Shown here in pieces: positions 1 to 6,110 of a DNA stretch of 12,400 nt. Location of the stretch: NCBI GenBank assembly GCA_017993865.1, contig JAGOLU010000019.1:1-12400 (forward strand). Direction: 5' to 3'. The notes beneath the pieces are model-generated. The model had not been told where the DNA came from. It was given only the letters and a program-made list of their open reading frames with translations, and searched no databases. Positions within the stretch are counted from its first letter, which is position 1; each line of letters opens with the position of its first letter. Position numbers and translations under genes: made by a program. The DNA is from Candidatus Woesebacteria bacterium. Its GTDB lineage: Bacteria > Patescibacteriota > Microgenomatia > UBA1406 > GWC2-37-13.

Positions 1-1
1 T

Positions 2-412
2 ACCATTTTAGGGACAGCAGTAACTACTCATCAAATCAATGCACCTATTTGGCAAACGCTGCTCGCTTCATTTTACGGAGGGATTACCGAAGAGATAATA
101 ATGAGGTTGTTTTTAATGACGCTATTTGTCTGGATAAGTATGAAACTATTTAGACTCAAGGAGCCTTCAACACCGGGTGTTGTTGTGGCAATAGTTCTCG
201 CTGCAATCATCTTTGGTTTGGGTCACTTGCCGGTCACAGCATCTTTAACGAAGATAACCCCACTGGTTGTTGGTCGAGCAGTCATCTTGAATGGTGTCGG
301 AGGAGTTGTATTTGGATGGCTCTTCTGGAAGAAAGGTCTTGAATCTGCAATTATTGCTCATTTTACCACTGATATATTTTTGCTCACCATTTTCCCCATA
401 TTATTTAGGTGA
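2..412 (+). CDS. CPBP family intramembrane metalloprotease, 5'-truncated
   Basis: The reading frame is open from base 2, so the N-terminal part of the gene lies outside the window; 136 residues are present. All three CPBP (CAAX protease/bacteriocin-processing, 'Abi') motifs are visible. Motif 1 is EEIIMR (E30, E31, R35 of the visible part), motif 2 is FGLGH (His codon at 224-226), and motif 3 is HFTTD (His codon at 359-361) after a GxxxG...GLESAI helix. In this family the Glu and His residues bind the catalytic metal inside the membrane. Members cleave prenylated proteins or peptides, or act in bacteriocin immunity; the substrate cannot be read from sequence. An internal ATG at 101 is not the start, because it falls inside motif 1. 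It is followed after 98 bp by a SemiSWEET gene with its own promoter-like box. Confidence 0.88.
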   Translation, partial: TILGTAVTTHQINAPIWQTLLASFYGGITEEIIMRLFLMTLFVWISMKLFRLKEPSTPGVVVAIVLAAIIFGLGHLPVTASLTKITPLVVGRAVILNGVGGVVFGWLFWKKGLESAIIAHFTTDIFLLTIFPILFR

Positions 413-495
413 TTTACGACGGTCCTCGATGATGTTGACGTGGGATGCTACCCTGGCCGAAGCAGTGAGGATTAGCTTTAATTGTTTGCGATAAA

Positions 496-504
496 TGATA
501 AACT
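496..504 (+). promoter_or_regulatory. Extended -10 box for the SemiSWEET gene
   Basis: TGATAAACT fits the extended -10 consensus TGnTATAAT in 4 of 6 hexamer positions plus the TG. Exactly 6 nt separate it from the ATG at 511, so transcription would begin at or next to the start codon. No Shine-Dalgarno sequence is present. The same spacing recurs at several genes in this window. Confidence 0.45.
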
Positions 505-510
505 GGATGT

Positions 511-786
511 ATGACATTACTTGCAACTATAGCGACAATAACAGGTATTTTTTTAGGTTTGGGGAGCCTTCCTCAGGCGATTAAAATTTTCCAGACAAGA
601 AGTGCTAAAGATATCGCTCCTGCATCATATGTAATCATGGTGTGCGGATCAACCGTTTGGATTCTCTATGGACTGGAATTAAAAAGTCTGCCCATCGTGA
701 TTCCTAACATATTGGGAGTTATCCTGGGAGCAGTAATTTTGGTAGGTTGGTTGCGTTACGGAAAATTGCATAAGATCCGTCCGTAA
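511..786 (+). CDS. SemiSWEET-type sugar transporter (PQ-loop/MtN3 family)
   Basis: The 91-residue length is typical of bacterial SemiSWEETs, which form dimers of three-helix bundles that move sugars down their gradient across the cytoplasmic membrane. Three hydrophobic segments are visible, at about residues 3-19, 39-55 and 61-80. The family PQ motif is in the first helix (LPQ, P21-Q22), followed by the usual basic/polar stretch ending in SAKDIAP. The helix-2 segment TVWILYG and the helix-3 Asn (N66 in IPNILG) match the family's conserved substrate-site positions. A fermentative, biosynthetically poor cell could use it for sugar uptake, but direction and substrate are not readable here. The ATG at 511 is chosen because the methionine leads straight into helix 1 and the -10-like box ends 6 nt upstream. 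It converges with the next gene 43 bp away. Confidence 0.85.
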   Translation: MTLLATIATITGIFLGLGSLPQAIKIFQTRSAKDIAPASYVIMVCGSTVWILYGLELKSLPIVIPNILGVILGAVILVGWLRYGKLHKIRP

Positions 787-829
787 CAAAACGTTTTCGT
801 TTGCACCACCTTATAAAAACATCCAGAAC

Positions 830-1231
830 CTATTTTGTAAAATCGCCTTCTTTATAAAACTTCCAAAACCAATAACCGAAAAACAATTGGAATGGTACGT
901 TAATCCAAATTCCCCAAGGAAATTTGAAAATTGGAGTTAAAAGTAACAGCAGCAGACCTATTCCTCCATTATCCAAAACACTAAAGATAAGTAGATATTT
1001 AGAAAGCTTAGAATGTGGTCTTTTAAAGATGTATATGTAAACAAATGTATCCAATAGAACGATGATGCCCCAAACTCGCATAAGGGTTATTTGAGTCTTT
1101 GACAGATGAAGTCCAAGTATTGAAATTAGTTCTGCTGGGATTAGCAATGGCACAAATCCCCAAATGACAACAACCATAAAAAACTTGAAGTACATTACTC
1201 GTTTGAAGGTTGAGGAGTCTAAAATGTTCAC
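830..1231 (-). CDS. Hypothetical four-helix membrane protein
   Basis: I do not recognise the family. The 133 residues form four hydrophobic segments at about 14-33, 47-69, 78-99 and 105-124. Loops are short, and the C-terminal tail is charged and aromatic (WFWKFYKEGD). No catalytic or metal motif is evident. The compact layout recalls small DoxX/DUF-type four-helix membrane proteins, but no diagnostic motif supports placing it there. The GTG start at 1231 is preferred over the ATG at codon 13 (1195) because a strong extended -10 box (TGATATACT) lies exactly 6 nt upstream of the GTG, matching other genes here. The gene converges with the SemiSWEET gene and lies 137 bp downstream of the 367-residue gene on the same strand. 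It has its own promoter, so it is probably transcribed alone. Confidence 0.75.
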   Translation of the reverse strand: MNILDSSTFKRVMYFKFFMVVVIWGFVPLLIPAELISILGLHLSKTQITLMRVWGIIVLLDTFVYIYIFKRPHSKLSKYLLIFSVLDNGGIGLLLLLLTPIFKFPWGIWINVPFQLFFGYWFWKFYKEGDFTK

Positions 1232-1237
1232 GGAATT

Positions 1238-1246
1238 AGTATATCA
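1238..1246 (-). promoter_or_regulatory. Extended -10 box for the four-helix membrane protein
   Basis: On the minus strand the sequence reads TGATATACT, a TGn extended -10 with 5 of 6 hexamer matches. It is followed by 6 nt and the GTG start at 1231. The expected transcription start falls at the start codon, implying a leaderless mRNA. An identical nonamer precedes the metal ATPase gene (6038-6046, minus strand). Confidence 0.55.
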
Positions 1247-1368
1247 AGGTTTGAACCCCCAATTCAGGTTGAAGAGAATTCAAGGATAAAATAACTGGCT
1301 CCCCCTAGCTGAGGATGTCAGGTCGTATATATCTTTGAAAAAGATAGTGTATAGATTCTGGTCTGATT

Positions 1369-2472
1369 CTATAATCTTTGAGTTAGCTGACGCAGTGAGT
1401 GTGTGGATGCTCCGACTAACTCATCTTCTATTTCTTTGCTATTCTCTATGAGAGAAGTATAAGGTTGCCATGAGCCTTGTTGCTGAACTATCTGATCAAG
1501 ACCGCTAGGAAGTTCTGTGCCTATGGCTTGCCCGTCTGCGGGGACCCATACATTAAGATGATCCTTAAATGGGGGCCGAGACCAATCTACCATTCCTGGG
1601 ATTGCATACATTCTCTCTCCACCCTGTCTTAAGGGCGTATCCGAGTAATAGTCGAAAAGCTCCATAACAGTATTGCCTGCATCACCTTGCAAAAGCATAA
1701 ATGAGCGTATTGTTGAGAAGTCCCCCTCATCCAACGGTCGACTGAGATCTGCCAACCATCGCAATCCCTCTGGGGTACAAAATTTTTCACTGATTTTCAG
1801 TACTGTTGTTGAGTTTACACAAAGAAAGTTGCTAGGGTTAGATATATCGTAAAGTTGAGCAATTTGCTCAGCAGGCTGAGCTGGTTCATTACCGTCTCCC
1901 TCTATTGACCAGCCAACAGGTATTTGAGATTCCTCTGCAAAGCTCGGTGCAACGAAACCTGGTCTTTCTAAAAATGTGACTTCTTTACCACGTAGAGCCG
2001 CTATATTATTATCCTTACCGACAACAGAAAAGGTGGGTACTGCTTGACCAAGCATTTCCGACTGATAGACGATACTGGCGGCTGCAGCCATTCTCGCTTT
2101 TGCCAGGCTGACACCGCTGTCCGAAATGTTCCCTGCATCATCTAATCGCCAGGCTTTTCTTGGTTCACGAAAGGACTGTACTACGCGAACAATCTCTTGA
2201 GATGCAGGGGACGTGGTCGTGCTTGATAACTTATCAAGTATTTTCGAGAGAGATAATTGACTAACAGGTACTCCCTCTGGAATAGCAGAAGGTAATCGAC
2301 GATTACGTGGTGAGCCGGATGCAACCAAAATTTGATAGGGCATCAAACCCGAGAAATCTTCTATGTGGAGGTTAGGGTCTTCGAATTCTACTGCAGATGC
2401 GCGTGGCCGATACAAAGCTTCCCACACTGGTCTACGCGGAATTAGCGGGATCGGTAAAGATTCTGCAACCAT
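1369..2472 (-). CDS. Uncharacterised 367-residue soluble protein
   Basis: I do not recognise this protein. It has no signal peptide or membrane segment, so it is probably cytoplasmic. The N-terminus is proline- and arginine-rich (IPLIPRRPVW), the middle is Ser/Ala-rich, and the C-terminal half has many Trp, Pro and acidic residues. One suggestive stretch is residues 48-56, ILVASGSPR, followed by LAKARMAAAA at 123-132 and VVGKDNN at 150-156. Maf-type nucleotide pyrophosphatases carry LASxSPRR, then LAxxKAxAVA, then GADT in the same order. The remaining Maf residues are not convincing, so this is only a weak resemblance. The ATG at 2472 is supported by a TATACT box 10 nt upstream. The gene diverges from the GNAT gene across 250 bp. 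The frame is long and intact over 1.1 kb, so I am confident it is a real gene while its function stays open. Confidence 0.75.
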   Translation of the reverse strand: MVAESLPIPLIPRRPVWEALYRPRASAVEFEDPNLHIEDFSGLMPYQILVASGSPRNRRLPSAIPEGVPVSQLSLSKILDKLSSTTTSPASQEIVRVVQSFREPRKAWRLDDAGNISDSGVSLAKARMAAAASIVYQSEMLGQAVPTFSVVGKDNNIAALRGKEVTFLERPGFVAPSFAEESQIPVGWSIEGDGNEPAQPAEQIAQLYDISNPSNFLCVNSTTVLKISEKFCTPEGLRWLADLSRPLDEGDFSTIRSFMLLQGDAGNTVMELFDYYSDTPLRQGGERMYAIPGMVDWSRPPFKDHLNVWVPADGQAIGTELPSGLDQIVQQQGSWQPYTSLIENSKEIEDELVGASTHSLRQLTQRL

Positions 2473-2482
2473 AATCTAAGTA

Positions 2483-2488
2483 AGTATA
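2483..2488 (-). promoter_or_regulatory. -10 box for the 367-residue gene
   Basis: On the minus strand TATACT, preceded directly by CGTG, ends 10 nt before the ATG at 2472. A start of transcription 6-8 nt downstream would leave a leader of only 2-4 nt. No convincing -35 box was found. Confidence 0.4.
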
Positions 2489-2576
2489 CACGCCCTTGCT
2501 ACCACGCTGGAGGATGTGTGATAAGAGGTTTCATTGTCCACTTGGGGGTATGGAGAAAATGAGGTTAGAGTATCGT

Positions 2577-2586
2577 TGCTCGAGCA
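2577..2586. repeat. 10-bp perfect palindrome in divergent intergenic region
   Basis: TGCTCGAGCA reads the same on both strands. It lies in the 250-bp region between the divergent 367-residue gene and the GNAT gene, about 105 bp from one start and 137 bp from the other. It could be an operator for a dimeric regulator, but nothing else supports that. Confidence 0.2.
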
Positions 2587-2709
2587 TCGTAACACTAATA
2601 TATCCGTCAATTTGTGCGCATATTCAATGTATTTGTGGATTTTTAGTTTATTCAACAGTTGAGGGAGGAAATGGAAAGAATGAAGCCAGTCATGGCTACG
2701 TATAAATGT

Positions 2710-2715
2710 TAAAAT
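2710..2715 (+). promoter_or_regulatory. -10-like box for the GNAT gene
   Basis: TAAAAT lies 7 nt before the ATG at 2723, giving the near-leaderless spacing seen elsewhere here. A competing box, TATAAA at 2701-2706, would give a leader of roughly 10 nt. The region is AT-rich, so either may be chance. Confidence 0.35.
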
Positions 2716-2722
2716 TAACAAC

Positions 2723-3232
2723 ATGATAATTCGTGAAGTAACAACGTCTGACGTGCCGGCACTTACCAAAGTTGCTCAAGAATCGTATATTGATGCTTTT
2801 GGCGATACGTTAACTAATGAAGATCTACAAGATGTGCTTAAGTCAAGATCGGAAGATTATTTTTATTCAGTATTGTCAACAGACACCATACTTGTGGCTT
2901 TAGAGGAAACTACACTAGTAGGTTTCATTCAGTTTGGAAAAGTCAGCTATGATTCAATACAACCTAATGAATATGACATTGAACTAAAAAAGATTTTTAT
3001 TGACACCGCTCATCATAGAAAAGGGATTGGTAAACAGCTGATGGATGCAATGTTTTCACATAGATTATTAGTAAAAACTCAATGTGTGTATCTAGATGTA
3101 TATGCCAAAAATATCAAGGCAATTTCGCTATATAAAAAATACGGATTTTCTGTAATTGGAAAAGTCCCTTACAAAGCAAACGGCAAAATCATAAGCCACG
3201 ATTTATTGATGCAGCGAGTAACAAACAATTGA
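2723..3232 (+). CDS. GNAT family N-acetyltransferase
   Basis: The 169 residues have the length and layout of a single GNAT domain, which transfers an acetyl group from acetyl-CoA to an amine. The N-terminus IIREVTTSDVPAL is the usual beta1/alpha1 opening. The central beta4 (ELKKIFIDTAHH) runs into the acetyl-CoA pyrophosphate loop HRKGIG at 98-103, where the usual Gln/Arg of Q/RxxGxG is His98. The C-terminal NIKAISLYKKYGF (130-142) is the standard motif B with its Tyr and Gly-Phe turn. GNATs of this type modify small molecules, antibiotics or protein N-termini; the substrate is not predictable. The gene stands alone. No antitoxin-like partner (RHH/DUF1778) precedes it, so a TacT-like toxin role is not supported. 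It is AT-richer than the flanking genes. Confidence 0.9.
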   Translation: MIIREVTTSDVPALTKVAQESYIDAFGDTLTNEDLQDVLKSRSEDYFYSVLSTDTILVALEETTLVGFIQFGKVSYDSIQPNEYDIELKKIFIDTAHHRKGIGKQLMDAMFSHRLLVKTQCVYLDVYAKNIKAISLYKKYGFSVIGKVPYKANGKIISHDLLMQRVTNN

Positions 3233-3299
3233 TTCAAAATTCAATGAGGTTATATTAGGCACTATTGGGGTAAATCAGTTTCTGGGCTAGTTTATTGTG

Positions 3300-3371
3300 C
3301 TCCCCGGAGAGGATTCGAACCTCTAACCTTGATGTTAACAGCATCCTGCTCTACCATTGAGCTACCAGGGA
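3300..3371 (-). tRNA. tRNA-Asn (anticodon GTT), CCA not encoded
   Basis: Reading the minus strand from 3371, the acceptor strand TCCCTGG pairs with CCGGGGA (one G-T pair). The D-arm is GCTC/GAGC with loop AATGGTA. The anticodon loop CTGTTAA carries GTT on the stem GGATG/CATCA, whose outermost pair is a G-A mismatch. The T-arm is AGAGG-TTCGAAT-CCTCT. The discriminator base is G at 3300, as in known tRNA-Asn. The next bases read CAC rather than CCA, so the 3' CCA must be added by a nucleotidyltransferase, unlike the tRNA-Gln in this window. Confidence 0.95.
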
Positions 3372-3390
3372 TATATTAGAGCTAGACTCA

Positions 3391-3419
3391 ATTATATCGT
3401 ACTAATCAGCTAATTTCAT
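3391..3419 (-). promoter_or_regulatory. Promoter for tRNA-Asn
   Basis: A perfect TATAAT lies on the minus strand at 3391-3396. A -35-like ATGAAA (4 of 6 matches to TTGACA) is at 3414-3419, with a 17-nt spacer. Transcription would start near 3384, giving a 5' leader of about 12 nt before the tRNA. It is divergent from and close to the HD-gene promoter. Confidence 0.6.
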
Positions 3420-3435
3420 GCATTTAGGGATTGTG

Positions 3436-3441
3436 TATAAT
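3436..3441 (+). promoter_or_regulatory. -10 box for the HD-domain gene
   Basis: A perfect TATAAT, preceded by TGTG, is followed by exactly 6 nt and the ATG at 3448. Because the box lies inside the longer reading frame that would start at 3418, it argues for 3448 as the true start and for a leaderless transcript. Confidence 0.6.
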
Positions 3442-3447
3442 CTAAGT

Positions 3448-4083
3448 ATGAACTACGCAGCTGATCAATTCACAAAACCTGCAGCAAGGGCTTTTGAGCT
3501 CATGCTTGAATATTCTTATGCATATCCGAAAAACTTTTTTGGAGAACCTAAAATTAACGTGAGGCACTCGCTTTTGGTTAGAGACTTGGCTGGATATTTA
3601 CAAAGACAATTGGGTGGGGATTTGATCGTGGTCGAAGTGGCAACGTTGTTCCATGATTTGGGGAAGATATCTACTGTCGAGGGTCACGAGGCACTTATTG
3701 TGCGTCTCCTCACGAAACATAAGAAAGATCTCGGTTTAAGCGGGAGCCAATTCGACTTACTTACAAAGGTTTGTTCTGAGACAGGTAATATGGGGAGTGT
3801 AATTGAATACCAAATATTGCACAACGCTGATAACTTGGCGTTCCTATACGACTTTCAGTATCAAGAAGCATTTTACCGATACGTCGGAACAAAGACACAA
3901 TTGTTTGAAAAACGAATGGACCCCAAACATAAATCTCTCAACTTGCCGCCCGCCGTCAATCTAGGCCAGGCCTTCTATACCAATGCAAAAGAGTACTGGG
4001 ACCGAAGACCAGAAGATGCTGAAAAGAGATATAGGCCTGATATTGAAGGCAAAGATTTGCTATCGTACAATGAGAAGATGTAA
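3448..4083 (+). CDS. HD-domain protein, putative metal-dependent phosphohydrolase
   Basis: The protein has 211 residues from the ATG at 3448. The HD-superfamily metal ligands are in order: H40 (VRHSLLV), H69-D70 (TLFHDLGK), possibly H80 in GHE, and D128 in HNADNL. The order H...HD...D, with the LFHDLGK sequence, is the standard signature. The superfamily hydrolyses phosphomonoesters or phosphodiesters of nucleotides and related substrates. The C-terminal third (about 150-211) is basic/aromatic and outside the core fold; I do not recognise it. An ATG at 3418 would add ten residues, but the TATAAT box at 3436-3441 sits inside that extension, so the shorter start is preferred. The gene stands alone, divergent from tRNA-Asn and convergent with the metal ATPase 71 bp away. 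The substrate is unknown. Confidence 0.85.
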   Translation: MNYAADQFTKPAARAFELMLEYSYAYPKNFFGEPKINVRHSLLVRDLAGYLQRQLGGDLIVVEVATLFHDLGKISTVEGHEALIVRLLTKHKKDLGLSGSQFDLLTKVCSETGNMGSVIEYQILHNADNLAFLYDFQYQEAFYRYVGTKTQLFEKRMDPKHKSLNLPPAVNLGQAFYTNAKEYWDRRPEDAEKRYRPDIEGKDLLSYNEKM

Positions 4084-4154
4084 GCTCCACAAGTCTCTGT
4101 AGTTACTAACGCTGCTGTAATAAGCTTCCCCGCGAGCCTAAGAGGTGTTAAGCG

Positions 4155-6026
4155 TTACCACGTAGAAACCTTGCTTGAGTGTACACGGAGGGCATTGAGG
4201 ATGACCACTACATCAATAACCTCTTGCATAAGAGCGCCATAGACAGGCTGAATGAAGCCAAGAACTGCAAGAATCATAAGGAGTATACTCAACCCAATAC
4301 CAACAAGGATGCTCTCTTTTGCAATGCGGAGCACATTCCGGCTCAGCTCATATACCTCCCCTACCCGTTCAATATTATCTACCATGACAACCACATCCCC
4401 CGACTCCGATGCAGCAGATGAACCATGTGCACCAAGCGCGATACCCACGTCGGCAACTGCAAGTGCAGGTGCATCATTCACTCCATCACCAACCATCACC
4501 ACAGGTGTCGAGACTTTGCGCTCTTGCCGTACATAATCAACTTTTCTCTCGGGCAGGCATTCTGCGTATACGCGGGATATCCCCGCCTGAATGCCAATAT
4601 GCTCAGCCACTGACCGTCGATCTCCGGTGAGCATAATTACCTCCACCCCATATTCTTTGAGTTTCAAAAACAACTTTTTCACATTTGTTCGGATAGTGTC
4701 TGCGAATTCAAACGCTCCCAGAAGTCTCCCCCCAGATGCCAAATATACGGTCATGACGCCTTCTTGTTTCGATTTCTCACGTGAAGATTGTATATCGGCA
4801 GGGATATGCACCCCCAAAACATCCATGTAGGAGAGTCGGCCGAGAGAATATTGAACTCCATCCACCGTGCCTTGTACGCCATTACCCAAAGATTCTTCAA
4901 ACGTAGTAGGGATAGATAGTCTTTTGATTCCATTTTGTTTTGCATAGTTTTGAAATGCTCGTGCCAAGATATGCCCAGAGAGTTGATCAAGCGATGCGGC
5001 AACATGGGTAATGTCCGTTTTATCTCGACCGGCAAAGGGGAGAATTTTGGTGAGCTTTGGCGTTCCGAATGTGATGGTCCCTGTTTTGTCAAACATAAAA
5101 CTCCGCGCTTGTGCAAGCTTTTCCATTGCCCCCCCATGTTTGATAATGACACCACGTTTGGCGGCACGACTGATGCCAGAGGCAAACGCAATAGGAGTTG
5201 CAAGGATAAGTGGGCATGGGGTCGCAACCACCAAAACTGCGATCGCGCGCACCACCTCGCCCGAGGTAATCCACGCCGTGAAGGCAAGCGCGATGGCAAT
5301 TGCCGTAAACCACACACTATACCTATCGGCAAGCCGTACGAAAGGAGCCTTGCTGCGTTCTGCCTCTTGTACAAGACGAATAATTTGCGCATACTGACTC
5401 TCGCTACTTGGCTTGAGTGCTCGCACTTCGAGCACTGAATGTTTATTCACACTTCCACTCAACACAAACATATGCGGAACCTTCTCAACCAACACCGACT
5501 CTCCAGTGAGTGCAGATTCATCTACCTCTGAGGTGCCTTTGGTAACTTTCCCATCAATTGGAATTATCTCTCCTGGTTTAATAATCACGGTGTCTCCCAC
5601 GCGCACTTCATCGATAGCAACATCCACAAGTTGATCGTCTTTCCGCAGATGTGCAAATTGAGGGGCATTGTTGAGGAGGCTGGTGAGTTCCTTGCGTGCA
5701 CGTTTGAGCGCAAAACGTTCAAGCGCTTCGCCACCGGAGAGCATGAGCAACACTACCACTGCCGCCAGATATTCGCCTACGAGCGTGGCACTTACGATAG
5801 CAAGAAGGGCAATGATATCGACTCCAAAATGTTTGCGTAGAATTGATCCCACCATCTCACGAGCGAGCGGTATGAGACCAACGATAATCGGGATGAGGAG
5901 TATGTAGCGTATTAAGGCTCTTTCACCCAACAGATACAGTACTCCATAGACGAGGAGAAACACGAGCATCAGCACGGGAATTTTGTATTCGATGATCCAC
6001 ACGGGGATGCGCGTTTTGGGTTTCAT
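4155..6026 (-). CDS. P1B-type heavy-metal translocating ATPase, TPC motif
   Basis: This 623-residue ATP-driven pump moves a transition metal ion across the cytoplasmic membrane. Eight hydrophobic segments fit the P1B layout: four before the actuator domain (about 16-100), two around the ion-site helix (237-282) and two at the C-terminus (570-612). The actuator motif is TGES (174-177). The phosphorylated aspartate is D313 in DKTGT, and the hinge is GDGVND (513-518). The ion-site motif is TPC (269-271) where zinc and copper pumps have CPC. The nucleotide-domain SxHP locus reads SGHI, with H352 kept and Pro replaced by Ile. There is no N-terminal CxxC metal-binding domain. The frame runs back to 6119, but the ATG at 6026 is chosen because an extended -10 box lies 11 nt upstream, inside the longer frame. 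The metal is undetermined; a TPC motif does not by itself specify copper or zinc. Confidence 0.93.
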   Translation of the reverse strand: MKPKTRIPVWIIEYKIPVLMLVFLLVYGVLYLLGERALIRYILLIPIIVGLIPLAREMVGSILRKHFGVDIIALLAIVSATLVGEYLAAVVVLLMLSGGEALERFALKRARKELTSLLNNAPQFAHLRKDDQLVDVAIDEVRVGDTVIIKPGEIIPIDGKVTKGTSEVDESALTGESVLVEKVPHMFVLSGSVNKHSVLEVRALKPSSESQYAQIIRLVQEAERSKAPFVRLADRYSVWFTAIAIALAFTAWITSGEVVRAIAVLVVATPCPLILATPIAFASGISRAAKRGVIIKHGGAMEKLAQARSFMFDKTGTITFGTPKLTKILPFAGRDKTDITHVAASLDQLSGHILARAFQNYAKQNGIKRLSIPTTFEESLGNGVQGTVDGVQYSLGRLSYMDVLGVHIPADIQSSREKSKQEGVMTVYLASGGRLLGAFEFADTIRTNVKKLFLKLKEYGVEVIMLTGDRRSVAEHIGIQAGISRVYAECLPERKVDYVRQERKVSTPVVMVGDGVNDAPALAVADVGIALGAHGSSAASESGDVVVMVDNIERVGEVYELSRNVLRIAKESILVGIGLSILLMILAVLGFIQPVYGALMQEVIDVVVILNALRVHSSKVSTW

Positions 6027-6037
6027 ACGTATACAAC

Positions 6038-6046
6038 AGTATATCA
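6038..6046 (-). promoter_or_regulatory. Extended -10 box for the metal ATPase
   Basis: On the minus strand TGATATACT matches the extended -10 consensus, and 11 nt follow before the ATG at 6026. Transcription 6-8 nt downstream would leave a leader of about 3-5 nt. This box would be internal if the ATG at 6119 were the start. No metal-responsive operator palindrome was recognised around it. Confidence 0.5.
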
Positions 6047-6074
6047 GGGTCGATCTTGCATTGTTAGATTTCAT

Positions 6075-6103
6075 TTGCGTAGAACCACTTTGAGCCTTAC
6101 AAT
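6075..6103 (+). promoter_or_regulatory. Promoter for the O-antigen ligase-like gene
   Basis: TTGCGT at 6075-6080 (the TTG of the -35 is conserved), a 17-nt spacer, and TACAAT at 6098-6103 (5 of 6) form a plausible sigma70-type promoter. Only 7 nt separate it from the ATG at 6111. It lies back to back with the metal ATPase promoter. Confidence 0.5.
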
Positions 6104-6110
6104 ACGGGCT

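Noticed and set aside
413..510. Possible gene remnant between the CPBP protease and SemiSWEET genes
   Set aside because: The short frame there (430-494) has no recognisable similarity or motif; it is probably ordinary intergenic sequence.
1230..1262. GGGGGTTCAAACC on the minus strand resembling a tRNA T-arm
   Set aside because: The matching stem half, acceptor stem and anticodon arm are all missing.
1331..1345. ATCTTT-GAA-AAAGAT hairpin downstream of the 367-residue gene
   Set aside because: The stem is only 6 bp and AT-rich, and no T-run follows on the minus strand. I would not call it a terminator. No convincing intrinsic terminator was found anywhere in the window.
2476..2769. 97-codon minus-strand frame and the overlapping 69-codon plus-strand frame at 2496-2705
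   Set aside because: Both have low-complexity, unnatural composition, and the first overlaps the clear GNAT gene start. Neither shows a domain or a supporting promoter. I treat the 250-bp region as non-coding.
2723..3232. GNAT gene as a TacT-like toxin of a toxin-antitoxin pair
   Set aside because: No antitoxin-sized partner gene lies next to it; the 13-codon frame upstream is far too short.
4751..5392. 213-codon minus-strand frame within the metal ATPase region
   Set aside because: It is a shadow of the ATPase, which has all its catalytic motifs in another frame; the predicted product is basic and unlike a natural protein.
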